A stretch of 8,686 nucleotides of DNA, taken from positions 1-8,686 of the forward strand of contig PKSZ01000467.1 in assembly GCA_002869425.1 (NCBI GenBank), written 5' to 3'. A program made the position numbers and the translations under genes. Of the stretch, positions 1 to 7,030 are shown one piece after another. The notes below the pieces were generated by a model. The model saw only the letters and a list, made by a program, of their open reading frames with translations, did no database searches and was not told the origin of the DNA. Position 1 is the first letter of the stretch, and every line of letters starts with the position of its first letter. The stretch comes from Marinilabiliales bacterium (GTDB taxonomy: Bacteria; Bacteroidota; Bacteroidia; Bacteroidales; BM523).

Positions 1-219
1 TCCTGTGCATGAAATGATATGCACCTTATTTCGTCTTATCATTTCTGCAAGAGACTTGCCAAGCTCGGCAGTACTCATTGCTCCGGCAAGGGTTATCATC
101 ATTTTATTTCCCGCTGCAAGCTGTTCTTCATATGCTTTTGCTGCATCAACAAGTGTGGCAGCATTGAAATGTTTGTAATGTTCAATAATGAACTGACCAA
201 CAGGACCTTTATTTTTCAT
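1..219 (-). CDS. Deoxyhypusine synthase-like protein (N-terminal fragment, runs off the window)
   Basis: Reading from an ATG at 219 down to base 1 gives 73 uninterrupted codons that begin MKNKGPVGQF and contain HYKHFNAATLVDAA (about residues 15-28), KMMITLAGAMSTAELG (39-54) and KVHIISCTG (65-73). This is the conserved N-terminus of the bacterial deoxyhypusine synthase (DHS) family: the LAGAMS segment and the following HIISCTGAN-type strand are part of its NAD-binding Rossmann-like core. Full members are about 320 residues, so roughly three quarters, including the catalytic lysine region, lies outside the window. The gene starts 6 nt after the agmatinase stop codon, with a weak AAAAGA-type ribosome-binding site. 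Bacteria lack eIF5A, the hypusine substrate, so the family is generally thought to transfer the aminobutyl group of a polyamine to another amine. With speA and speB upstream, a homospermidine synthase-like role is a reasonable inference, but it is not proven here. Confidence 0.9.
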   Translation of the reverse strand, partial: MKNKGPVGQFIIEHYKHFNAATLVDAAKAYEEQLAAGNKMMITLAGAMSTAELGKSLAEMIRRNKVHIISCTG

Positions 220-225
220 GATCTT

Positions 226-1077
226 TTATTTTGTTAAATGATATTTATAAGAAAGCATCTTGTAATAAAGTTTTGATGTTAGAAACTCAGATGCAGGCAT
301 ACCCGGTATTGGAGCAAGTTCAACAATATCAAAGCCTAAAACATTTTTGTTTTTAAAAACTTCAGAAAGAAAAGTTGTGATTGTATTCCAGGATAATCCT
401 CCCGGCTCTGGTGTTCCTGTTCCCGGAAGTTCTGAAGGATCAAAAACATCAAGATCAACGGTTATATAAACATTTTCACCAAGTTTATCAATGGCTCTAT
501 TCATCCAGGTTTGATCCTGATGTATAGCATGAGCAAAGAAACATTGTTTTTCATTCATGTACTGTACTTCAGAAATATCCATACTGCGTATTCCAACCTG
601 AACGAGATTTGTATTTTGGCTAGCATCATACAGGGCACAAGCATGATTGTATTGTGTACCCAGGTATTCCGGGCGAAGATCGGCATGTGCATCCAGTTGT
701 AAGATCGAAACATCAGGATACTTTTCATAAAATGCTTTGATAATACCAATGCTTATGGAATGTTCTCCTCCAAGGAAGGTGAGAAACTTACCTGATTTAA
801 GATGTTCTTGTGTTTTGGAATAACTTGCTTTAAACATCTCCTCAGGACTGCTGAATCCTGTCATTGATGGCAATAAATGAATACCTCTTTTGTAAACTTC
901 TGACTTGGTTTCAATGTCGTAAAGCTCCATGTTTTCAGACGCATGCAGGAAGGCTTCAAGGGTATTATCTGCACCTTTGCCCCAGGTACTTGTTCCGTCG
1001 TAAATAATGGGTTGCAGAAGAATATCGGCGTTTTCATAACTGCCGTATTCCGGTTCTATTCCTCCAAAAGTTCTCAT
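226..1077 (-). CDS. speB: Agmatinase (ureohydrolase)
   Basis: This 283-residue cytosolic enzyme is predicted to hydrolyse agmatine to putrescine and urea using a binuclear manganese centre. All family signatures are present: GGEHS at 103-107 (metal ligand H106), DAHADLR at 129-135 (ligands D129, H131, D133), and VDLDVFDPSELPGTGTPEPGG at about 207-227 (ligands D208, D210), followed by DIVELAP at 250-256. The length is normal for a bacterial agmatinase (about 280-320). The ATG overlaps the upstream decarboxylase stop codon in an ATGA arrangement, which implies translational coupling, and a GGGA ribosome-binding site lies 5 nt before it. The upstream decarboxylase would supply agmatine and the DHS-like gene 6 nt downstream would use putrescine. 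Arginase, formimidoylglutamase and guanidinobutyrase share the fold and cannot be fully excluded by motifs, but the neighbours favour agmatine. Confidence 0.93.
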   Translation of the reverse strand: MRTFGGIEPEYGSYENADILLQPIIYDGTSTWGKGADNTLEAFLHASENMELYDIETKSEVYKRGIHLLPSMTGFSSPEEMFKASYSKTQEHLKSGKFLTFLGGEHSISIGIIKAFYEKYPDVSILQLDAHADLRPEYLGTQYNHACALYDASQNTNLVQVGIRSMDISEVQYMNEKQCFFAHAIHQDQTWMNRAIDKLGENVYITVDLDVFDPSELPGTGTPEPGGLSWNTITTFLSEVFKNKNVLGFDIVELAPIPGMPASEFLTSKLYYKMLSYKYHLTK

Positions 1078-2489
1078 TTTTTCCCAGCTTGATAACCTAA
1101 AATGGTAAGCATGTCTTCTACCGTTTGTTCATTACGGAATACATAATCAATAAAATTGCCCTTATCATCCCGATCGATGATAACATGCTTGGGAGAAGGT
1201 ATCAGGCAATGCTTAATACCCCCGTAACCACTGATAGAATCCTGGTAGGCACCTGTATGAAAGAAGCCAAGGTAGAGCGGTTCTTTTTCATTGTCAGAAT
1301 ATTTAGGAAGGAGCACTTGCTGATTAAGATCATCGGAGTTATAATAATCAGAATGATCGCAACTAATTCCTCCTATACTAACGCGCGTATATTCGTGTTC
1401 CCACTTATTGACAGGCAATAGGATGAACTTTTCGTAAATCGACCATGCATCCGGAATGGTATTCATCAGACTATTATCAACAATGTACCAAAGCTCGGCA
1501 TCATTCTGTTGTTTCTGATCGAGTACTTTAAAAATGATGGCACCACTTTCACCAACCGTATATTTACCAAATTCTGTAAAAATATCCGGCTCTTCAATGC
1601 CCTCATTATTGCAGATTTCTTTGATTGCCTTTACAATTTCACGAATCATATATTCGTAATCGTATTCAAAACCCAGGTTGTTCCTGATGGGAAACCCACC
1701 ACCAAGGTTTATGCTGCTTAATTCTGGGCATTGTTTCTTAAGCTCGACGTATATTTTCAATGCTTTTTTAAACTCTCCCCAGTAATACAGGCTGTCTTTG
1801 ATACCTGAATCCACAAAAAAGTGCAGCATCTTAAATTTTACATTTTCATTATCCTTGATATTTTTTTCAAAGAAATCCAGGATCTCATTGGGTCTTATTC
1901 CCAATCTGGATGTGTAATATGATGACTGTGGCTCTTCGTCAATAGCCATTCTGAGGCCGATATTTATTTTTTTATCGCCGCTATGTTTATTCAGGCTGTT
2001 GAGTTCCTGCATATTGTCAAGAACAACAATGGAATTTTTAAAGCCCTTGTTTATGGATGCAATGATTTTTTTCAGATAATCATCTGTTTTATATCCATTG
2101 TGAACAATGATTTTATTTTTATCCAGTTTCCCGTCGTCGTATAGCTGGTTTATTAAGTCGATATCAAAAGCCGATGAAGTTTCCAGTTGTACATTGTGCT
2201 TGAGTGCTGCTTCAACAACATGCCGAAAGTGACAGCATTTAGTGCAATAACAGTAATAATATTTGCCTTTATATCCTGTAGCTTTTATTGCCCGGTTGAA
2301 AAGATTCCGGGATTTTTTAATCTGATCACCAATTTTTGGTAAGTAAATAAGTCTGAAAGGAGTTCCATACTTTTCAATCAGGTACTTCAGTGAGACGCCG
2401 TGAAAAGTAAGATAGCCATTGCTAAGGTCAAAGCCGTCCTGTGGAAAGTAGTAGCTTTGTTCTATGAGGTCAAAATACGTGTTTTTCAT
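1074..2489 (-). CDS. speA: Arginine decarboxylase, PLP-dependent (fold type III, short Bacteroidota type)
   Basis: Predicted to decarboxylate L-arginine to agmatine, the entry step of polyamine synthesis. From the ATG at 2489 it is 471 residues. The N-terminal alanine-racemase-like barrel carries YCYCTKCCHF at 79-88, where K84 fits the Schiff-base lysine. NLGGGFP at 261-267 is the glycine-rich phosphate-binding loop, and TEFGKYTVGESG at 305-316 corresponds to the EPGR region of the Orn/Lys/Arg decarboxylases. GISCDHSD at 374-381 holds the active-site Cys-Asp pair, and HTGAYQDS at 411-418 is the conserved late motif. It is much shorter than the about 630-residue E. coli SpeA. The frame stays open to an ATG at 2564, but I chose 2489 because the family N-terminus begins at MKNTYFDLIEQ, and AAAGGA lies 10 nt before it. 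Its stop codon overlaps the agmatinase start. Ornithine or diaminopimelate decarboxylase are alternatives by fold; the adjacent agmatinase argues for arginine. Confidence 0.9.
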   Translation of the reverse strand: MKNTYFDLIEQSYYFPQDGFDLSNGYLTFHGVSLKYLIEKYGTPFRLIYLPKIGDQIKKSRNLFNRAIKATGYKGKYYYCYCTKCCHFRHVVEAALKHNVQLETSSAFDIDLINQLYDDGKLDKNKIIVHNGYKTDDYLKKIIASINKGFKNSIVVLDNMQELNSLNKHSGDKKINIGLRMAIDEEPQSSYYTSRLGIRPNEILDFFEKNIKDNENVKFKMLHFFVDSGIKDSLYYWGEFKKALKIYVELKKQCPELSSINLGGGFPIRNNLGFEYDYEYMIREIVKAIKEICNNEGIEEPDIFTEFGKYTVGESGAIIFKVLDQKQQNDAELWYIVDNSLMNTIPDAWSIYEKFILLPVNKWEHEYTRVSIGGISCDHSDYYNSDDLNQQVLLPKYSDNEKEPLYLGFFHTGAYQDSISGYGGIKHCLIPSPKHVIIDRDDKGNFIDYVFRNEQTVEDMLTILGYQAGKK

Positions 2490-2564
2490 TGGTTTACAAT
2501 CCTTTAAAAAAAAGCTGCAACAACAAAAAATGTTGATGTATAAACTACTTAATTTTCCTTGCAT

Positions 2565-2594
2565 ACCGACAGGAACAAGTTCTTGTATTTCGGC
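2565..2594 (-). promoter_or_regulatory. Possible nested hairpin in the speA leader
   Basis: In the RNA sense, GCCGA (2594-2590) can pair with UCGGU (2569-2565), including one G-U pair. Inside it, ACAAG (2586-2582) can pair with CUUGU (2579-2575) around a very tight loop, so 4 bp closing GAAC is more realistic. The structure would lie just downstream of the predicted transcription start and end one base before the upstream in-frame ATG at 2564. The arms are short and could be chance. I match it to no known riboswitch family. Confidence 0.2.
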
Positions 2595-2606
2595 TGATAA
2601 GGTTTA

Positions 2607-2614
2607 CAAATATA
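2607..2614 (-). promoter_or_regulatory. speA: Predicted Bacteroidota-type promoter -7 box for the speA-speB-DHS operon
   Basis: The minus strand reads TATATTTG, an exact match to the Bacteroidota -7 consensus TAnnTTTG. It lies in the only intergenic gap upstream of the polyamine genes. Transcription would start near 2600 and give a leader of about 110 nt before the ATG at 2489. No good TTTG sits at the usual -33 distance; the nearest is a TTTC at 2630-2633 with a short 15-nt spacer. The call therefore rests on the -7 box and its position. Confidence 0.5.
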
Positions 2615-2660
2615 AATTTATATGCGATTGAAATTCTTTTTTTTGAACAAAAAGTGCGAA

Positions 2661-3959
2661 TCATGATAAATTTTCATGAATGAGCATGGCGAGTTTTTTT
2701 GCCTGTTCTTCACGCGTGAATTGCATTAATTCAGGTCTTGAAGTGTCTTTTGTTCCAAAAAATCCAGTCTTTTCATATTCTTTGTAGGCAGATAGCAGGA
2801 AATTATAGGTTTCGTCCACAGTATTTGTCAGTGTACCTCCATTAGACTCTTGTATGATCTTATCAATTTCTCCATGATCGGAAGGAGTTACCAGAATGTG
2901 AGTTCCTGACCCCAGGTATTCATATATTTTACTTGCAATAATTCCCTGATGGTCTTTCCATGCTACATGAAGTAAAACATGAGAACGCATTTCGATTTCA
3001 AGGATTTTTTCACGATCTACCCGATCGCTAATCTCGAAGAATTGCTCGTAGCCAGATATGAGGTTCTGAATCCTGTTTTTTTGTGCATCAAGAAAAGCCA
3101 GTCCGGGAAAGAGGACTTTAATTTTTGCAGTTGGATTTTCCTTAATAAACAGAATAACACTATCAATAAATACTTCAATTTTTTGTCCCTGGTACAGAGT
3201 GCCTATATAAGTAATTGTAAAATTATTGTATTTCGATAGATTACTATAGTTGTTAAAATCGTTTTGTTCAAATCCATTATGAATTGAATACCCTTTTGTG
3301 CCAGTTAGTTTTGTAATACTTTGGGCTATTGGATATGAAGATGCTGTTATGAATTGGGCACTTTTAATCCATTTTTTTTCAAATAGTTGATCATACCTGT
3401 AGATTATATTGAATAATGAGCTTCTTCCAATGTTGTCAATAGAGCTTGTTGTCCATGCATCTCTATAGTCAGCAAACCAGAGTATGTTGTATTCTCTCGA
3501 AAGACGGGCTGCATATTTAAATTGAATATATGGATTTCCACTGGCAGCTATAAAGTCTATATTTTGGTTTTTAATTATTTCTTGTGCCTGATTGTATAAA
3601 ATATGTATCGGACTCGACTTTATAAAAATGTTTTGTAAGATCAGTTCTTTTAAAGAAAGCAGACGTCGCAATATTGGATATTTTTCTTTCGTATATAGTT
3701 TATCCCTTAAGTTTGGTTTATATGGAGTATAATAAATTTCATAATTATCACTTCTTATATGTTCAGGTATATTTGGTGTAGCCAATGCCATTTCCTTATA
3801 CGTATGGATCTTGTGATCCCATCGTCGGGTAACAATGATAGGATAGAGACCAAAACCAGATAAATACTTTGCCCAGCTTTGCGTTCTTTGCGATGCAGTA
3901 AGATTACATGGTGGAAAAAAATATGACAGAATCAATATCTTTTTTTTCTGCTCTTGCAT
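2661..3959 (-). CDS. Glycosyltransferase, GT4-like (GT-B fold)
   Basis: This 432-residue protein is predicted to transfer a sugar from a nucleotide donor onto a growing glycan on the cytoplasmic side of the inner membrane. The N-terminal domain opens with a beta strand and loop, KILILSYFFPP (7-17), followed by QRTQSWAKYL (24-33), a layout typical of GT4-like enzymes that bind the acceptor N-terminally. ASGNPY (139-144) and FADYRDAW (162-169) are conserved core segments. The C-terminal domain begins at ITYIGTLYQGQ (249-259) and has the donor-binding segment ASKIYEYLGSG (342-352). It lacks a textbook EX7E motif, unlike the neighbouring GT4 gene. It is soluble, with no signal peptide or obvious transmembrane segment. 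It is the last gene of the glycan cluster, 58 nt after the preceding gene, and may have its own promoter. Donor and acceptor cannot be read from sequence. Confidence 0.8.
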   Translation of the reverse strand: MQEQKKKILILSYFFPPCNLTASQRTQSWAKYLSGFGLYPIIVTRRWDHKIHTYKEMALATPNIPEHIRSDNYEIYYTPYKPNLRDKLYTKEKYPILRRLLSLKELILQNIFIKSSPIHILYNQAQEIIKNQNIDFIAASGNPYIQFKYAARLSREYNILWFADYRDAWTTSSIDNIGRSSLFNIIYRYDQLFEKKWIKSAQFITASSYPIAQSITKLTGTKGYSIHNGFEQNDFNNYSNLSKYNNFTITYIGTLYQGQKIEVFIDSVILFIKENPTAKIKVLFPGLAFLDAQKNRIQNLISGYEQFFEISDRVDREKILEIEMRSHVLLHVAWKDHQGIIASKIYEYLGSGTHILVTPSDHGEIDKIIQESNGGTLTNTVDETYNFLLSAYKEYEKTGFFGTKDTSRPELMQFTREEQAKKLAMLIHENLS

Positions 3960-3975
3960 ACGTACTGATTTATAA

Positions 3976-4006
3976 CGAATGTAGGGAATAAAAAGCTTAT
4001 GACAAA
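3976..4006 (-). promoter_or_regulatory. Candidate internal promoter before the last glycosyltransferase gene
   Basis: On the minus strand a TTTG (4003-4006, at the end of a T tract) is followed after exactly 19 nt by TACATTCG (3976-3983), which matches the Bacteroidota -7 consensus TAnnTTTG at all but one position. It sits in a 58-nt gap, 17 nt upstream of the ATG at 3959, in a cluster where most genes are nearly touching. One mismatch and an AT-rich context make this tentative. Confidence 0.3.
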
Positions 4007-4017
4007 AAAACAGGAAT

Positions 4018-5169
4018 TTACTTCAGAACCTTGTTGTATATTTTTATCAACTCAGAATAGATAACATCTTCTGAGAACCTGTTTTTGCAACTCTCAGAAA
4101 TTTCCTGTGGATTGTAATTATCATAATTGTTTATAACAGAAAGAATTGCATCAGCAATGGATTCAGGATTATCATACTCAACCAGAATACCATTTGATTT
4201 GTTTACAAACTCTGCCGGACCACCAGAGTTGAAAACAACGGTAGGTTTTCCTGCAGCATGAGCTTCTGCAATATTAAGACCGAATGTTTCGTAGATACTT
4301 GTTGAAACCAGAATGTGAGTATTGTCAATAAGTTTTTTAATTTCTTTTCTTGATGCTTCTTCAATAATATTGAACTTTTTTAATTTGATCTTTTTGGCTA
4401 ATTCTTTTAAGTTTTTCTTTTCTTTTCCCTTCCCAATAATTGTTACAGAGAATTGAAGTCCACTCTCTTTAGATGCTTGTTTAATAGCTTGTAGCAGATT
4501 CTTCTGATTTTTCAGTTTATTAAGAGCTCCAATATTCAAAATGTTAATCTGTTTCTTAATTTCTTTATGGTGAAGATTATTGAAGAAAATTGGATTCACC
4601 AGGTTAGGAATGATAACGCCACTTTTTATTTCAAATCGGTTTATAATTTGTTCGTGTAGGAATTTACTCACAAAAATGTTCTTATTGCTTTTTTCATAAC
4701 AGTTCATGATAATATCTCTGTAAGGAAATTTAAGATATTCTAAATTCCTTGACAAACCAGAGAAGTGCTCTGTTAAAACGTATGGAATTGCACATTTTTC
4801 CTGTATGTGTTGTGCGCATAGACCTGCATAGAAAACAGAATGGGCATGTACTACGTCAGGGCTGCCATGTGTTGTTGTATAGTTTTGAAATTCGTTGTAG
4901 AAATTTTTCAAAACGATTGCTTTATTAACCACATCACCAATCCTGGTAGGTACTTTGTTCGATGTGCATGAATAAAAAGTTGGAATGCCAGAATCTATTA
5001 TTGTTTTTTCATTTGGTGATTTTGCCTTTGTTGATGGAACATGATATGGATAAATAATACCAACTTTATGTCCCATTTTTTTTAGCATCACTGCCTGTTC
5101 AAAGAAAAAAGTTCCCAGACTCTTTTCAGTAGATGTTTTATACCAGGATGGGATGATCAGGATGTGCAT
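4018..5169 (-). CDS. Glycosyltransferase family 4 (GT-B, retaining)
   Basis: This 383-residue protein has the full GT4 layout. The N-terminal domain contains MHILIIPSWY at the start, DVVHAHS (105-111) and LTEHFSG (132-138). FVSKFLHEQI (166-175) and VIIPNLVNP (185-193) form the linker. The C-terminal donor-binding domain runs from ILNIGALNKLKNQ (210-222) through VTIIGKGKEKKNL (242-254) to the EX7E motif, ETFGLNIAEAHAAGKP, with E294 and E302 at the expected spacing. GGPAEFV (316-322) follows. Enzymes of this class use a nucleotide-sugar donor and keep the anomeric configuration, building lipid-linked surface glycans in the cytoplasm. The ATG at 5169 starts 7 nt after the stop of the upstream GT2 gene, so the two are co-transcribed. 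The product is lysine-rich and AT-rich in codon use, like its neighbours. Sugar specificity cannot be assigned. Confidence 0.9.
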   Translation of the reverse strand: MHILIIPSWYKTSTEKSLGTFFFEQAVMLKKMGHKVGIIYPYHVPSTKAKSPNEKTIIDSGIPTFYSCTSNKVPTRIGDVVNKAIVLKNFYNEFQNYTTTHGSPDVVHAHSVFYAGLCAQHIQEKCAIPYVLTEHFSGLSRNLEYLKFPYRDIIMNCYEKSNKNIFVSKFLHEQIINRFEIKSGVIIPNLVNPIFFNNLHHKEIKKQINILNIGALNKLKNQKNLLQAIKQASKESGLQFSVTIIGKGKEKKNLKELAKKIKLKKFNIIEEASRKEIKKLIDNTHILVSTSIYETFGLNIAEAHAAGKPTVVFNSGGPAEFVNKSNGILVEYDNPESIADAILSVINNYDNYNPQEISESCKNRFSEDVIYSELIKIYNKVLK

Positions 5170-5176
5170 AATCCAA

Positions 5177-6103
5177 TTACCTCAGATGTATATTCATTTT
5201 TGCAAATATCAGCTTTATAAGTGTAATTATGAAATATGGAGTTCTTCTTAATGAAAATGAAGATGTATAAGCTTTTTTTAATAATGCAAAGCCTAGTTTT
5301 GGATTTTTATCTAGTCGGGCCAAATAAATAAAAGCCTGATATTTTGCATATATCTTATCAATTAGCATTTTTTTCGTTATGTATTTTTCCAAGATTGAAT
5401 GATAATCTCTGAAAAGAGATTCCATCATTCCGATATGGTCGTTTGCTCTTTGCAAATTAATTCTTTGGCTACTCCTTTCACTATGATTTGATAATACAGC
5501 TGTATAGTCTTGATTGTAAGCAAATTGGTATTGTGCCATAATGCGCAACCATAAATGCGTATCCTCCCAGAATGCCTTTTTGAAATTTTCCGGGAACTTG
5601 TTATTTTCCAGTATTTTGTGGTGGATACAAACAGAAATAGGTGTTAGAATTGTGTGATTCCAATAGAATTCAACAGGATGATTATAATCGTTTCTGAACA
5701 TTTCAACCTTTGAGCGCATACCGGATAATTCGCTAAAAGTGTTTGAAACCATAAATGCTACCGGGTGTTGTTTTTGAATTATAAGCTTTTGGAAAGATTC
5801 CAGATGATTTGGAAGATAATAATCATCGCTGTCCAGAAAGCAAATGTAGCTTCCGGTTACCAATTTTATTCCATTGTTTCTTGCTACTGCTCTTTCTGAG
5901 TTTTCCTGGTAAACGTACTTTATTCTGTCGTCTCTAAATTGATGAATTAAGGATTTTGTATCATCTGTTGATCCATCATCAATGATTAAAAGTTCCCAAT
6001 TTGTATAGCTTTGACCGATAACACTTGAAATAGCTATCTTCAGGAACTTACTTCTGTTATAAGTAGGCACTATGATTGAGAATCTGACTTGCTCTTCATT
6101 CAT
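5177..6103 (-). CDS. Glycosyltransferase family 2 (GT-A), second copy of a tandem pair
   Basis: This 308-residue protein has a GT-A fold. The N-terminal FSIIVPTYNR (8-17) and IIDDGSTD (40-47) bind the nucleotide, and CFLDSDD (88-94) holds the DXD-type metal site. WEDTHLW (179-185) supplies the ED acidic pair typical of catalytic-base regions in GT2. The C-terminal part is basic and partly hydrophobic and ends in an amphipathic segment (about 280-308) that could associate with the membrane. Expected to be an inverting transferase adding one sugar to a lipid-linked intermediate. Its ATG overlaps the stop codon of the upstream GT2 gene (ATGA, 6100-6103), so the two are translationally coupled. 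Over the first 97 aligned positions my hand count gives 64 identities with that neighbour, which shows duplication. The later halves diverge much more. Confidence 0.9.
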   Translation of the reverse strand: MNEEQVRFSIIVPTYNRSKFLKIAISSVIGQSYTNWELLIIDDGSTDDTKSLIHQFRDDRIKYVYQENSERAVARNNGIKLVTGSYICFLDSDDYYLPNHLESFQKLIIQKQHPVAFMVSNTFSELSGMRSKVEMFRNDYNHPVEFYWNHTILTPISVCIHHKILENNKFPENFKKAFWEDTHLWLRIMAQYQFAYNQDYTAVLSNHSERSSQRINLQRANDHIGMMESLFRDYHSILEKYITKKMLIDKIYAKYQAFIYLARLDKNPKLGFALLKKAYTSSFSLRRTPYFIITLIKLIFAKMNIHLR

Positions 6104-7029
6104 TTTCTAAAATCTCTGACAAATAATCGAACCACTGCTACGTAAATTGTAGATACAAAATGCCGCAGGCCTAAAGATAAGGCTTTGTTTCTTATTAATC
6201 GTGCAGATAATGCCAATGCTATCCCGTATTGACAGTTTCTTCTTGCATGATATGTGAAAGTGTCTAGAATTCGTATAGTGTTGTTTTCCTTGTCTTTAAG
6301 GGAGATGTGTTTTGTAAGCTTGTTTCCACAGACCGTAAAAACATCCTGGATGCACGAAAGGTAATGATCTGTTTTTTGAAGACTAATTCTTTCAAAGGCA
6401 GAAATAAAAGTACTTCCTTTATGAAATAATTGCTCTACGGTATGTTCATGAATTTGAAAAAGCGGGTACTCAAGTAGTATTCTAATGAACAAATGAGCAT
6501 CTTCCCACAGAAAGTATTGTTGTGGATAATTGTGTTTTTTAAGAATGCTTTTTTCAATACATACAGTGTTGGAGTTAAAAAGTTCTTTCCAGACATAATT
6601 AACCGGATGTTCAAACTTATCTTTTGAATAAAACACCTCTTTTACGATTCGTTTGTTTACCGTATCGTTTTTAATGGCTCCAGTGTGAAACAATCCAACC
6701 GGGTGATTATTTATAATGATTTCTTTATGAAGTAATTCCAAATGATTAGGAAGATACTGGTCATCACTATCCAGAAAGCATATATATTTACCATTGGCCA
6801 TTAATATCCCATTGTTCCTGGCTGTGCTTCGTTCAGCGTTGTTTTGGTATATATATTTTATTTTGTTGTGTTTGTAGCTCCTAATCAGTTTTTGAGTTGA
6901 ATCAGTTGAACCATCATCAACTACCAGGAGTTCCCAGTTTGGGTAACTTTGGTTGAGTACACTCTGTATGGCTTTATCCAGAAAATCAGCCCTGTTATAT
7001 GTTGGTATGATGATGGAGAAATGTACCAT
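6100..7029 (-). CDS. Glycosyltransferase family 2 (GT-A), first copy of a tandem pair
   Basis: This 309-residue GT-A glycosyltransferase contains FSIIIPTYNR (4-13), VVDDGSTD (36-43), CFLDSDD (84-90) and WEDAHLF (175-181). These are the nucleotide-binding, DXD metal-binding and ED catalytic-region motifs in the usual GT2 order. The extreme C-terminus (about 288-309) is hydrophobic then basic and may touch the inner membrane. The gene begins 1 nt after the acyltransferase stop codon and its own stop overlaps the next GT2 gene by 4 bp, so it is tightly embedded in the operon. It is a paralogue of the downstream gene, with high identity in the donor-binding half and weak identity in the acceptor half. 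The likely meaning is a shared or similar sugar donor with different acceptor positions, which is an inference. Confidence 0.9.
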   Translation of the reverse strand: MVHFSIIIPTYNRADFLDKAIQSVLNQSYPNWELLVVDDGSTDSTQKLIRSYKHNKIKYIYQNNAERSTARNNGILMANGKYICFLDSDDQYLPNHLELLHKEIIINNHPVGLFHTGAIKNDTVNKRIVKEVFYSKDKFEHPVNYVWKELFNSNTVCIEKSILKKHNYPQQYFLWEDAHLFIRILLEYPLFQIHEHTVEQLFHKGSTFISAFERISLQKTDHYLSCIQDVFTVCGNKLTKHISLKDKENNTIRILDTFTYHARRNCQYGIALALSARLIRNKALSLGLRHFVSTIYVAVVRLFVRDFRK

Positions 7030-7030
7030 G

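Noticed and set aside
19..237. Plus-strand open frame of 72 codons
   Set aside because: It is antisense to the DHS-like gene, whose minus-strand translation matches a conserved family. The plus-strand product is Cys/Phe-rich with no recognisable motif.
511..749. Short open frames on both strands inside speB
   Set aside because: They overlap the conserved agmatinase metal-binding region in other frames and have no motif of their own.
1125..1721. Two plus-strand open frames inside speA
   Set aside because: They lie antisense to conserved decarboxylase sequence and show no domain or ribosome-binding site.
2490..2564. 25-residue N-terminal extension of the arginine decarboxylase
   Set aside because: The frame is open, but the family N-terminus aligns from MKNTYFDL and the extension is low-complexity and Cys-rich. 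I kept 2489 as the start and recorded the extension as a finding.
2636..2654. A/T inverted repeat (TTTTTG TT CAAAAA) as a terminator
   Set aside because: The stem is almost entirely A/T with a 2-nt loop, so it would not form a stable intrinsic terminator. It is common in AT-rich intergenic DNA.
2979..3239. Plus-strand open frame of 86 codons inside the GT4-like gene
   Set aside because: It is antisense to the glycosyltransferase core and its translation has no recognisable features.
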